From positions 165,001 through 229,000 of the forward strand of contig NC_006694.1 of NCBI RefSeq assembly GCF_000091045.1: DNA of 64,000 nt, read 5' to 3'. The notes beneath the pieces are model-generated. The model was not told the origin of the DNA. It searched no databases and saw only the letters and a list, made by a program, of their open reading frames with translations. Both the position numbers and the translations under genes were made by a program. Positions within the stretch are counted from its first letter, which is position 1; every line of letters begins with the position of its first letter. Below are positions 24,177-36,267 of this stretch, one piece after another. Source of the DNA: Cryptococcus deneoformans JEC21. Lineage: Eukaryota; Basidiomycota; Tremellomycetes; Tremellales; Cryptococcaceae.

Positions 24177-27100
24177 ATGTCTGCAATGCCATTTTCGCCA
24201 ACTCCTTGGTAATGACAATCTGGACTGACATTATGGTCGCAGCTCGACCGACAAGGGTACAGACTATCCATAAACGCCCACGGACATATAGAGTCGCAGC
24301 CAAAAATATCGGTTACACCATTATGTACGCGTACCCATTATTGTACCATATGTACCAGTTCTGATTCCCTGCAGGTCCGACTCCACAACTCCACCGGACA
24401 GCATTTCTCGCTCCTCTTCTCCAGGTCAGGCCGGTCCCCAACGCCGAGTCGTATCGGGATCTCTGCGTGACCGTATAGCCAAATTCAATAATCCTTCAGC
24501 TCCACCCCCCGTTCCCAAGCAACATGTCCCCAGCGCACCTGTGTCGCGCGGCATGGTCGGAAACCGTATCCCCAGCTTGGACCGCAAGTCTGCTGGGATT
24601 TTGGGGGTGACTCCTGATAAAAGGGTACCCGAGAGTAAGGGAATGATTGGTAACAGGATTCCTAGTGTGACTGGCGGCGGGTACTCCCCTGTGCCCTACC
24701 AAAACACTGGGTCCAGTAGTGGCGGTATCTCGACAAATCCCGCGCCTGCGGTGGTTGCTCGCGATGCCAGCCCTGCCGGTTCTGCTTCTGGCTCCGTAGA
24801 CTCTAGTGCTGCCTCCGCTACCGTCGATAGCTCGGCCTCACCCATCACTTCACGCTCATCTACACCTCCCAGTTCGCCTGGGACTGCAGGTACTGCTGCC
24901 ACAGGCGACGTCCCCCCTAGCCTCGTTGCTGCCACTCTTCCCTCTTTGAATGCCAATCTTGGTACCTCGACACCGTCATCCACTCGCGCTGAGGCCGGAG
25001 ATGCAGTTTCCGAGTTTTCGTTGTCGGTACCATCTACTCCCATGGGTAACAGCACTCCCCCTCTTCCTGCACCCGAGTACGACCTCGTCGCACCTAATCT
25101 CAAGCTCGCAACCGGGTCTATCCCCCACCCAATGGCGCCTGGTATCACTTCCCAATCGGCCAAGTTTGCTCCTAGTGTATCTTCCTCGCTTGCTACTCAA
25201 TCTGTGGGCAGCGAGGAGGAAATTCAGATGATGGCCGATGTTAGTGGGGTCAGTACTCCTATGGGTACACCTCGCGCCGAGAGGCGGGGGTTGGGAGAAG
25301 GGAGCGTAGCCGGAGAAGGAAGTGTAGGCGGAGACGGAAGCGTTGCTGGGGATGAGGAAGGCTCAGTAAACGATGTGAGCGGCAAGATCGACAAGCTTGA
25401 TCTTGGCGAAAACACTCCGCCTTCCGATGAGACCCTCTCTACCCCTGTCAAGGACATCAAGGCCCCCACAGTCCACGAGCCACTCGAATCTGCTGCCACC
25501 GACAAAGATCTCGAAGGTCCTCCTACTCCCAAGTCTGCAGCTTCAAGCTCCGACCCCAGCAAGGCGCAAGACCTTGTTGCTCTCAAGCAGGGCCAGCTAC
25601 ATTCCTCGCCCAGCAATGTGCCCTCCAGGGACATTGATGACATGGCTGCGAGCGTTATGGCCCGAAACTTCGGCGAGTACACTATTGCCCCCGAGGAGAA
25701 GAAGGTACAGGGCGGAGAAGCTGGCCAATTTATCGAGGATGTGGAGATCCCTGATGAGATTCTCGTGCCTCCCGCCCAGACTAAGCAAGAGTACGGTGGG
25801 CAGGAAGAGTTGCCGATTCAAGAAGTCGGCAAGGAAGGTGACAAGGACGTTATCAAGACTGACGAGGAAAAGGCGGCTGAGCAACCTGATGTCGTTGTGG
25901 CTGGTAAAGACGTCCCTGCCACCCAATCCGCCGAATCTGAAGAGCCAGGGCCCATCAAGACAGATTCGGAGAAGGCCGCCGAGGAGCCCGATGTGGTCAC
26001 TGTAGGTGAAGACGTACCGCCCACTCAGTCTGCAGAGGGATCCGAACCTATCAAAACGGACTCGGAGAGGGCGGCAGAGGCGCCAGATGTGGTCCTCGCC
26101 GGCGACGATGTACCTGCTACCTCATCTGGTGAAACTGCCAATAAGGGGGTCATCAAGACAGATGCGGAGAAGGCCGCTGAAGCTCCAGATGTCGTCACTG
26201 TCGGCAAAGATGTACCCGCAACACAGTCGGCTTCCCAGGGTGACGAAGAGAAAGTAGTGAAGACGGATGAAGAAAAAGCAGCAGAGGCGCCTGATGTAGT
26301 TGTGGTCGGAAAGGATGTGCCTGAAGTCCAGTCTGCGGAGCAGGACGGAAGTACGATCAAGATTGATGAGGAAAAGGCTGCTGCTGCGCCCGATGTCATC
26401 ACGGTCGGCGAGGATGTGCCTGTTGTACAATATGGTGATGCAGAAGACGGTGCGGGCCTCATCAAGACCGATGAAGAGAAGGCTGCTGAGAAGCCGGATG
26501 TTGTTGTCGTCGGCCAGGACGTTCCTGCTACTCAGTCTGCGGAGGATAACACCCCTATCACCGAAACCAAGGTAGATCAACCGCAAGTCGCTGCTGTAGG
26601 ATCTGAAATCCTGCCGGGAGACGTCATCTCCTCTGACAGGGACAAGGACGTCAAGCAATTTGAGGTTGAGCCTGCCCCTACCGCACCCTCAATCCAACCC
26701 AGCGCCCCAACATTTCTTGATGTCCCCTCACCTGTCGAAATTGTAGATGAAGAAAAGACCCCTACTGGCGAAGAAGCTGCACCCGACTTTCCCACGCCTC
26801 CTGCAGCCGATCCTGACGTTGTAGATCCCATCTCTGAAACCACCTCTTCGACTGAACTTGAATCTCCTCAGCAGAGCGCCGTCGCTGCCTTCAACGAACC
26901 CTCTGATGCACCCGAAACGCCCATCGATAAATCAATGCTGAAGTACTTCCCCGAAGTCCCTGATGAGGAGAAGCCGAGGGTAGAAGTCCACGTTTCAAGC
27001 CCCGCTGTGACGCCTGCCAAGTCGAAGAAAGAGTCTATCGGGAACCCCAAGAGCCCTACAGGGTTGCCTGCTTCGAGCAGTGAAAGGTCTTTAGGGGGGG

Positions 27101-27423
27101 AAAGCGACGTTGCTGACCTGCAAGGACAAAGCAAATCCATCAGCCATCCGACTTTAGATAATATCACTCCTAGCAAGTCATCTCTTTATGCAGTAGAAGG
27201 AGATTCTTCCGATCAACTTGACACCATGACTCCCGAGGCTGCCAAACGGCTCTCAAAGTCAAACTCAATGAGGAAGAGCCCTAAGAGCCCGCTGTTGGAT
27301 GACGAGGATCCGGGAGATTTCGAGCCTGGAGAAGGATGGGCGGTTGTTACTAAGTGAGTCTTTCTCTCCTGTGTCTTTATCGAATCCCAAACTGACAAGC
27401 CAAGTAGGGGAAGGGATGCCTGA
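24177..27423 (+). CDS. Large disordered acidic protein with seven tandem repeats
   Basis: Exons 24177-24208, 24375-27353 and 27408-27423 sum to 3,027 nt, or 1,008 residues. The 32-nt first exon (MSAMPFSPTPW) is the only nearby start whose phase fits, through a 166-nt first intron. The last exon adds GRDA and the stop. The N-terminus has a conserved-looking GSLRDRIAKFNNPS segment and two related GMVGNRIPS/GMIGNRIPS motifs. The middle is Ser/Pro/Gly-rich. Residues encoded by 25852-26553 form seven repeats of the type IKTDEEKAAEAPDVVVVGKD followed by VPATQSAE. The C-terminus ends EPGEGWAVVTK. I do not recognise the family; an actin-patch (Aim21-like) scaffold is possible but weakly supported. 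Confidence 0.7.
25852..26553 (+). repeat. Seven in-frame tandem repeats of 96-105 nt
   Basis: Units begin at 25852, 25954, 26050, 26152, 26257, 26356 and 26461, with spacings of 102, 96, 102, 105, 99 and 105 nt, all multiples of three. The shared core is a [IV]K[TI]D-[ED/S/A]-E[KR]AA block followed by PDV and a DVP block. Codon use differs between units, so the array is old enough to have diverged at silent sites while the protein pattern is kept. Confidence 0.9.
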
Positions 27424-27838
27424 ATCGAGGCGACTCTGATGAAGGGTGTGATTTTGACGATTATCTACATGTGGATTACGGGAAGCGTCTATGGATGACG
27501 GTCATGGCCTGGCGTCCGGGGGATCTGATGACTTACGTCGAATTTATGAGGGGTAGAAAGCAATTGTATATTATAAATCAATGAGCCATGAATTTCAGTT
27601 TCTGAGAGGAGAGCCACCTTGCTTTAGTTTTGGGAGGGTGGAGTGCAGGAATGTATCGCATTGCAGAGTGCGGAACGGTAGAGACACTGAGCAGGAGATA
27701 AGTAACTATGTGGTATTCGTTGACGTCAAACATTTCGCCGCGAGACTGTTCCGAAGACGCCGAAATCCGAACCGAGGCCAAGCAAAACGAGACGAGGTTT
27801 TATAATCCACAAACTCTTCCCTCTCTCCCCGTAACACC
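27424..27838. other. Intergenic, promoter of the peptidase gene
   Basis: This is 415 bp without a gene. It ends in a pyrimidine-rich leader directly before the ATG at 27839. Confidence 0.5.
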
Positions 27839-30713
27839 ATGAGAGCCACCGTACTCACCCTCCTTGGCCTATCAGCCTCGGCATGGGCTACTCCAGCGCC
27901 ATTCACCGTAGAAGACATGCTTGCTGCCCCTAGGCCTTTCCCGGCTATTGCCAGTCCTGACAAGCAGCACGCCATCGCTGTCGTCGACTACTGGGAACCT
28001 AGGGATGACTCGTACGTTTTCAGGAGTTTGCCCATGAAATCAAGCTAAATTACAATGTAGTATGAGGAGAGAAGCATACCTGGCGACGCTCAACAGGCCC
28101 GAAGTGAAGCATCCCATCTCCTTGTTCAATACCACTCCTTCGGCTGCAGCCGATTTCTTCTGGCTTGACGATGTTACCATCGCATACCTCGATGGATCGA
28201 ATCTTTTTTCTTACCCGGTTGAATATGCATTCAGCCAATCCAATTTTAAGCCTAAACACAACCCACCTCGCTCCCCCAGGCATCAAAAGATCCTCTCATT
28301 CCCTCACGGCGTCAACCCTACTTCTCTTCAATATGAAGCAAGCACCAAAACCCTCGCGTTTACTGGCCAAGTGTGGTCGGATGGCTCATTCTACCAGACT
28401 CGACATCACGACAAGCTCTACGAAAAGAAACGTGACAGTGCCCAAGTATACGACGACTTGATGGTCAGGCATTGGGATACTTGGAGAGTCAGCGGAAAGG
28501 TCTGGACGCTAGGTGTTGTCAAGCTGATCAACATCAACGATGAATGGGCAGAGCTTGATAATGATATCAACAAGCATCACAAACGTCGAGCTGAGTTTAT
28601 TAACATCTTGAACGGTACCGATTTGGTATCCCAGACCGACCCTATCGATGCGGGTTCTTACTCTATCAGCTCTGAACACATCGCTGTAGCCGTTAAGCCT
28701 CCTTACCTCCAGACTGCCACACATACGAGAGAAGACATATATCTTTTCCCTCTTCCTTCCTCTTACGACTCTGCGTCCATCCTTCCCAAACACGTTACTC
28801 CGCACGCCCATGGAGCTATCAGCGAAATCAAGTTCTCACCTGATGGGAAGAAGCTTTCATGGCTTGAGATGAAGAAGGATGGCTACGAGAGTGATAGGCG
28901 GGTGGTCGTTGTTTATGACTTGATGAGTGGGAAGAGTGAAAGATGGACCGAAGTTTGGGACAGGAGCCCTAAAAGCATCTCCGTACGATAAATTCCCCTC
29001 AACTTGACATCAAAGATATGCTAACAGAGCACTGGATCATGTAGTGGGCGGTCGACTCTCAATCCATCTTCCTTTTGGCCGAGTTCCGAGGACGCACCCT
29101 CCCATACCACCTCACTCACCCCAACCACCTCCCGACTCCCCTTCTCTTCAACGGTACAACCGTTTCCCTCACTCCACTGAACGAGACCGACATCCTCATC
29201 GCCCGTCAATCATTCCGAACTCCCACTGTGGAATGGATATTGACTTTGCCCGACCCTGCCGAGGATGGAAATGCAGTTGGAGACGGAGACGGAGACAAGA
29301 TACCGGCTGTTGAGCCTTTGAGGCAACTCACTCGATGGAATGAACATTTCATCCGTGGGAGGTTGGATGTTCAGACTGGTGAAGAGTTTTGGTTCAAGGG
29401 TGCTGAAGGCAAGGATGTGATGGGATGGGCTTTGAAGCCTCGTGGGTGGAAGCCTGACCAGAAGGCCAAGTATCCTCTCGGTGCGTCCTTTTAACGTCGT
29501 TTTTTTTTTGCTTCTGGGAGAGGAAATCTGATAAGATATGTACAGCTTTCTTGATTCATGGTGGCCCTCAATCAGCTTGGGACGATTCTTGGTCAACTCG
29601 ATGGAACCCTGCCCTGTTTGCCGCCCAGGGTTACTTTGTCGTCGCCATTAACCCTACTGGTTCTACCGGTTATGGACAAGAATTTACCGATGCTATCCAG
29701 GGCGATTGGGGAGGAAGTAAGTTTTTTTCGCCAAAAAGCCAAGCTTGCAAAAGATTTTTTTACTAAATGCATATTACAGAGCCTTTCAAGGACCTCCTCG
29801 CAGGTTACCACTACGTCCTAGAAAACTACCCTGAAGTAAATCCAACCTTGCCCCTCCCTGATGCTCACTTATTAACATTACGTAGATCGACCCCGAACGT
29901 ACTGCCGGCCTTGGAGCTTCTTATGGTGGCTACATGGTCAACTGGATCAACGGGCATAACGACCACTTTGGTTTCAAAGCTTTAGTATGCCATGACGGCG
30001 TGTTCGACACGGTCACTACCTTCTTCTCCACGGAAGAGATTTATTTCCCCACCCAGTGAGCAGCACTTTCTGGGCGATAAAATATGGCTAATATCGTATG
30101 CTGGTAGAGACTTTGCTGGTACACCTTGGACGAATAGGGCTACTTATGAAAAGTGAGTGAGATCAGTGATGCAAAGAAGATGAAGAAATTACTAATGTGA
30201 TATTATAAGATGGAACCCTGTGAACCACGTTATCGAGTGGAATACTCCGGAACTTGTTATCCAAGGCGGAAAGGGTACGTGCAGAGAGGCGTTGATTTGT
30301 CCTTGACTAATATGGGCTATGTAGACTACCGTCTGGAGAACTCTCAAGGTCTTGGTAAGTGAATAGCGCTATATAGTTCACCCTAGATGCTGATGAATGG
30401 AAATAGGCGCTTTCACCGCTCTGCAGCTGTGCGTTTAGACTATGGATTCAAGATGCAAGACTCTTGCACTGATATACTGACGACCATCTTAGCCAAGGAG
30501 TCCCTAGCCGATTCGTCTACTTCCCCGACGAGAATCACTGGATTCTCAAACCTCACAACTCTATCAAGTGGCACGTAAGTCTACCCATACTCAAAATGGT
30601 ACTGGATCAGTACTTACCGGGTGATATATTAGCACGAGGTGTTCCGATGGCTGGAGGAATGGATTGGCAAGCCCACGGATGAGAGTGAGGCTTTCGTCGT
30701 GCAGCGAGAGTGA
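27839..30713 (+). CDS. Secreted dipeptidyl peptidase, prolyl oligopeptidase family S9 (DPP5-like)
   Basis: An N-terminal signal peptide ([17 protein letters not shown]) leads into a beta-propeller region and then the alpha/beta hydrolase domain. The catalytic domain shows [27 protein letters not shown] and the nucleophile elbow [10 protein letters not shown], which splicing of an intron at about 29,834-29,884 brings into frame. The acid region is [12 protein letters not shown] and the catalytic His lies in FPDENHWI. About nine introns interrupt the gene, most of them small and near the 3' end. By family it releases N-terminal dipeptides from extracellular peptides. The stop codon is the TGA at 30711. 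Some middle exon edges are approximate. Confidence 0.86.
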
Positions 30714-31196
30714 AAGGAATAGATCAACCGATTTTATGCCTGAATATTTAGCATAGTTATCATCAATACAAATAATGAAAAGGGAAACACATGCTTTATG
30801 ATTTGAGAATTCTTGAACCCGGCCGCTTGCTGCCAGGATTCACAAATAAATATCAGGCTATAAGGGGCGGAGTGAATGGAGATGTATGGAGAGGAGATGG
30901 AGCAGTTAATTTCCTCCATAGCCCACAGATGTTGTCGAGTTACCGGTCTCCCAAACAGCCCCATTACAAAAGAGAATCAGACGGAAAGAGGCGTGATCGC
31001 GCTCGAAGCTTGGACTCAAAATAAAGAAAAACGCGTCGCGTCACATACTGGTGGTGATGGGTTCGCCGACGCCTACATTTATTTGTCTGTTTTTTTCTTC
31101 GGCGGAAGACAATCGGTAGGTCCCCTATTTTGTCGTGCTCAAGCTTCACTCAGCAATAGACAATCGCGATATCCCAAGCTGTTACATACCGCCAAA
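30714..31196. other. Intergenic, nothing firm seen
   Basis: 483 bp follow the peptidase stop. A T-rich stretch near 31,090 and CT-rich sequence before 31,197 could be promoter for the small gene that follows. Confidence 0.4.
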
Positions 31197-31482
31197 ATGT
31201 CCGAATACCAGTCCTTCAAACTTAAAACACAACTTGAAGCAGGAGCTTGCCCCCTATCCACTCCGCCGATTCTCGTAATGTTGTATCTCCAAGGTTCCAC
31301 GCGGATAAAGTGTGTGCACGGACAGGTGCCTCGACTACGCCCTTGACCATCAGAGCGCAACGGCAGCCAAAGCTCCCGGTACACAACCCACCACACAACC
31401 ATTACTCCGCCCCACAATCAAATATGAGGATGCTGTCGTCAAGCGTCAAGAAGTGAAGACGGCCCCTGGGACTGGGGGATGA
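31197..31482 (+). CDS. Candidate small two-exon gene, 68 residues
   Basis: The ATG at 31197 has a good context (GCCAAAATG). Exon 31197-31274 (26 codons, MSEYQSFKLKTQ...) joins in phase 0, across a 79-nt intron (GTAATG donor, TTGACCATCAG acceptor), to 31354-31482. That exon reads SATAAKAPGTQPTTQ, then RPTIKYEDAVVKRQE and ends TAPGTGG. The product would be a basic, Thr/Pro-rich polypeptide with no known domain. Support is limited to the start context, phase agreement and plausible splice sites. A second MSEY-type ATG occurs 560 bp downstream at 31757. Confidence 0.33.
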
Positions 31483-31951
31483 GCAGAAGGACAACGCGAG
31501 AAGGCGCAGCGTCATCGGTGGCAGGATGTATAAGATGAAGCCACTTCACCTCTCGTTCATCGGCTTACTCGAGCAGCGACAGCTGCAGCGTCGAGCGTTC
31601 CTAGCCCTTGCACTGTCCTCCGCCACCGACCGGAGACATCAGTCGCTGATCCGTTGTAGCATCTCTCCCCTGATCGGGCGCTGTGAGAATCCATCACTTG
31701 CTCGTCCATCGCCCAGCTTCCACGGGCCGGGCTCCGTATGGTGCGCTGCTCCCAAAATGTCTGAGTATAAGACCACGTTAGCTTGTTTGCTTCAGTAATC
31801 AGTGGCCCAAACATCTATTTTTGACTTTCGATAAACCTTCATCTGTCATCTTTTCGCCTCCACGACCTACAACAAATAATCTTGAGAGCCCAACATCAGT
31901 AACAAATAGCGCAGTCACGAAGGTTGATTAATATTGTTGTTGACTGACAAA
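31483..31951. promoter_or_regulatory. Leader/promoter of the following disordered-protein gene, with a 13-codon uORF
   Basis: 469 bp. A CCCAAAATG at 31757 opens the 13-codon frame MSEYKTTLACLLQ ending at 31798, upstream of the main start at 31952. The stretch from 31,820 is CT- and A-rich like a 5' leader. A function for the uORF is not shown. Confidence 0.35.
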
Positions 31952-34900
31952 ATGGGACCTCTACGTCGTCAGCCAGCTATGCTCGACTTGCACAGCGCCA
32001 GTCGCGCTGTTAGCGTCGAATGGGATGACTGGGACAAGGATCCATGGGGACAGGAAGAGATAAACCATGGAAGTCTCAAGAGACAAAGCACTGATGTACT
32101 GGGGGAGACTGAGGATCGCAAAAGAATCAAGGAGGTGAGGCAGGTAAGCAATACCCTGTGTTGATTGTTCGCTCCATAAGCTGACATAGACTGACCAGAG
32201 CGACAAGTATCGGAAGGCATCATCCATTGCGAAGAGGTCTGAGCCTCTCTTGAGAAGACCGGTAAGGTCATCAAACTCGCCAGACACCACCACCATTGTG
32301 CTCGAACCACGAAGTCGGTCGTTTTCATCCGCCCGCTTCGAAAAAACTGTCACTTATGACCATGCATCGGCCATATCGCCTTGTTCCGAGTATGGCGAAG
32401 GAATCTCTTTGGTTCTAGGAATTTCAAAACCTCCCCAACGATTCCACGCATCAGAGTATCCCGAGTCAGCCTACTCCACTGAACGACCAGACCTTGCTGT
32501 GTTTGGACAACCCGCCTCTCAACCAATGGTCAGAGAATATACTTCTATGGGCTGGGATGGAGAGAATGTTGAGAACCGCTGTGATACCGGCAAAGTTCTT
32601 GAAGGGCTCCCACTGATTAATACCAGTAGATTAGAGCGAACGAGGAAGGGTAATTCCAAGTCGCCATGGCATCAAGTGTCGCGCAAATACTCTCGGGCGT
32701 CACCTTTGTCAAATTCTACTGGAGACCATGATGCTCGAACGCATACCCTTTTGCATACAATGAAGAGAGGCAAATCCAAGTCCTATCAAGGTGGCCTTTC
32801 TCTCAATTTTCAGAGCGTTTCTCTCTCACCATCACCTATCGCACCCACACCCTCCCCAACATCCTCATCTCACTCTAGTCAATCATTCCTTTCCGCCTCC
32901 ATGTCTGATCATTCCGTCCGTATTCTCACAACGATCACAGCCCAGACGCGACCACATATGAATTTCTTGGCCAATGCATCTGACGTCTCGATCCTGGCGC
33001 CTTCCACCATCGGAATAGGCTACTCTTCGTCTGCTGATACGGGCTCTCCAGGTAGTTTGCCAGAAAGTCTGGAAGCGGAGTGTGTCGATCTGACGGAGAC
33101 TGGTCGTCGGGCCTCGCATGCGAGTAAGAGAGATAAGCGACATTCGTGGATGAGCCACACGAACACGGTAGACCCGGAAACTGTCGAGATAATCACCGAA
33201 GAATTACCATCTACCCAGCCTTTGAAGTCCGATCCAGTATATCTCAGGCCCTGCTACATTCTACCTGTTGGCTCTCAAACCCCTTTACATACTTGTTCGT
33301 CTGCGCAAGGACCAAAATTGAAAAGAGCACATACCTATGCCAACTTGAAGGATCTCTGGAAACTCGCTTCATTCCCCGGTGGGCTTATCGAGGTGCAGAA
33401 AGACGAAGAACCCGTAAAGCAAGAAAACCAAGGTCTATCCTCTCAAATTCTCGAACCTCCTGCTATCATCCAACCACCATCGCTTGGTCCGCCAATCGAT
33501 ATCCTATCCCGTCCAGTCTCTTCTGCCATATCGCGTGACACCACCACAACAGCTCGAGGTCCTCCAACTACCCATTCTTACTCTCCCTTCCGATCAGTAT
33601 CCATGTGCTCTCCGCCGGATACAGTCGAAGAGCTCTTTCCTGAATCCCCATTCAACTCCCCCCAACCTGGCAATATCGGCAAAATCAAACGATCCCCTTT
33701 TCAAGCAACTCGTAATTCCTTGAAAGGGATGCTAAACAAGTCTTTCAAAGGCCGATCACTGGCCCATGCGTTTGATAATGCGGAACAGAACAGTCAGCAA
33801 AGAGAGTCGTCTTTGAAATCAAAGATATCTGGGCCTTTGCTGATCAGAGGTATGCGAGGTGAGATGGATAGGAAGAAAAGCGATAAAGAATGGAGAGAAG
33901 AGGTCTTGAAAGACGTTGTAGGAAGGACGCTGTCTTCGCAATTCAAGCTCCTTGAAGAGGTAGCTAAGCAGCAGCGAGAATCTTTACTTGATAAAGAGAA
34001 AATTAGCCAGAAGACTCCGTCGTTTGGGATTGGCCTGAAAAACAGGAGCCCAATACCAGAAACACTTTTGAGCGCCGTTTCGATATGCGACAAAGAAAAT
34101 CCCATCACTGCTGATTCGCACGCAGACAGAATGAAAATGAAGAGCGGAACAAGACCGAGTATGGAAAGTAGCTTGAGCTTGAGGATGGTAACAGATGAGA
34201 CATTCAACAACCCGAAAACCGAGGGTCTGACATCGTGAGTCTACAGCCCACAGATGAAGGGCAATCGTTGACATGTCTTAGTGGACATCTTGCCAATTCC
34301 ATTGGCCGTAAAAATCTCACAAACCAAACCCCTCCGCATCGGCTATCGGGCAAAGGCCGTCCTACCTCTGCCCCACTTCTCTCTGCATGGTCTCCACCAC
34401 GTCCCAAATCCGAAAAGCTGTCTCAAGTGATCAATCCACCAATTGTCGTCAATCATGCGACACCCCGTCCCGAGGAGTCTCCTAAGACCAACCCGCATCA
34501 TCCGCCTTCATCTCCTTCACCGTCGCCAAAAGCGGGAAAAAGTAAGAGCGGGAGGATCTCTAGAAGGTCAAGTATTCTGAACTTGCTCAAATCCAAAGAT
34601 TCAAAACACCAGAACGCCTCCCAGAGTCCTCCTAGACCAAAGAAGATGGCAAGCGGGACGTTCACTCTCACAGGTAGCATTCGCTCCTCTTTCTTGGCTA
34701 TCATTAAGAATCATATTCAAACCATGCAGCAAGAAAAAAGAGGTAAATATTCTAGGACACCCTGCATCATCCCTCCTTCCACGTTACCCCTTCGTACACC
34801 TATCCATCAACATACTGAACTTTATCGACCTCTTTCAAGAGCGAGATCATCGTTCGAGCTGACTTTGAACCTTGAGCCTGCAAAGCCATTATTGGATGAG

Positions 34901-35020
34901 CTGCTGGCGAGGGATGACGCGCTGGGCTTTTTGGAAGGAAGAAATAAAAGGGAGCAGAGAGTAGAGGTTGATATTGAGAAGGTGCTGGAATGGCGTAAAG
35001 AAGTGGAAGAAGATATCTAG
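31952..35020 (+). CDS. Large disordered Ser/Pro-rich protein, unknown function
   Basis: Exons 31952-32143, 32199-34234 and 34282-35020 give 2,967 nt, or 988 residues. The N-terminus has a WDDWDKDPWGQEE acidic-aromatic stretch and basic RKRIKEVR. Most of the protein is disordered with many SP sites. A more conserved-looking part lies near residues 560-680: RSPFQATRNSLKGMLNKSFK, EEVLKDVVGRTLSSQFKLLE. The C-terminal 40 residues are helical and charged (LLDELLARDDALGFLEGRNK...). No family is recognised. The layout resembles cell-cycle or cytoskeletal scaffold proteins, but this is inference only. Confidence 0.68.
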
Positions 35021-35210
35021 AGATTAGCATGTGGTGTGCGAAACGATGTGGTTTTGGGCTCTGTGTAAAATCTTTAACTGTTGGGTGGCCTAATGAGTAA
35101 TGACGATTATGACGCTGTGATGAACATATCTTGCTAGGACAAAACCTTACACAATACCGCTGCATATCTTTTTCAGTTATTCACTTCCGACCTGATCAGA
35201 GCTACAAGTT

Positions 35211-36267
35211 TTAAAACTTGCCGGCCTTGATCTCACTACTGGTGGGCGCTTCGGTAGCATCACGTGCTTCCACATTGTAGTCAGCCTCGACCATACTGTC
35301 GTCCGAGTCATCGTCAGATCTGAAAGTGAACACCTTGTTTTCCGCATTGTTCCAGGGCTAGGTGACAATGGATTAGCAAGTAACCTAGAAACTAGCTGAA
35401 AGACTCACTCGGCTGGATTGTTGTCCATCGGCAATGTATCTCAAGATATCGCCATGAGCCACCACTAGGCGGCCATCAGCTTTTGCATTACTTTACAACG
35501 ACAAGGATGAATTATGGACTCACCGACAATCTCCTTCTCAGGTCTCTCTCTCAGCCACTTGCGCGCCAACTTGGCCCTTGCCGCACCATTGGCAGGGGAG
35601 AAGATGCCTTCTTTCGAAGCGTAGTCCGGAGAAAGGGTGGAGAAGTCAAGAGAAGAGAAGATGCCACCGTTAGAGGCTTTCAAGGCAGAGATGGGGTGTG
35701 TAGGAGTGTCACAAGGGTAGCTGAGCAGCGAGAAAAATGAGGAGTTGGCTTGCAGCTTGAGAATGTGGAGACTTACGGTCCGACTTCTTGCAAGATGTCT
35801 AATAAAATGACGGGCTTTCCAGACTTTTCTAATCTGGATTTTAATTCGGGATAACCGAGCAACATGGTCTCCAGAGGCCTTCGGAGCTATTCAAGGAGGT
35901 TTAATATTGGTGGCTAAACAAATGCGCAGAGAGGCAATAGAGCTCACCGGAGAAGTTACGAGGAGTTCAGCGGTCTTCTGAACCCCATTCTTTGTTGCCT
36001 CATTGAGCTGCCGTGACTGTTCTTGGCCAAGCGCTGTCAAGGGCGCATCCGCAACTGTATAGAAGCCGACAGTCAGCTAAAAAGTGCATAGCTCATGGAG
36101 CGATTTGGAATTACTGACTTGTGTAGTCATCTGCCACACTAGACACGGTTGCGTTAGCATAGGAAGGCGTAGCTCGCCATCAGGCCGCGAAAGACTCACT
36201 TATGCTCTGCTTGAGCATGGCGCGTGAGGTGGATGCGTTTCTCGCTAGGCCTCGTCTTCTGTACCAT
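35211..36267 (-). CDS. Histidine phosphatase superfamily protein (phosphoglycerate-mutase-like, PMU1 type)
   Basis: Splicing of about six short introns gives MVQKTRPSEKRIHLTRHAQA followed by EHNVADDYT. LTRHAQAEHN is the catalytic RHG-type signature (RHA here). Next are DAPLTALGQEQSRQL, an ELLVTSPLRR motif supplying the second Arg, LLDILQEVG, and VVAHGDILRYIAD, which supplies the second catalytic His. The protein is about 270 residues and cytosolic. By family it is a phosphomonoesterase of unknown substrate (Pmu1/YOR283W-like). The ATG at 36267 is the first in frame. The gene stands just left of a gene-poor tract holding a transposon. Confidence 0.85.

Noticed and set aside
30876..31346. Single 156-codon frame running through 31,197
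   Set aside because: The upstream part looks like promoter sequence. The two-exon model from 31197 gives a more protein-like product, though still tentative.
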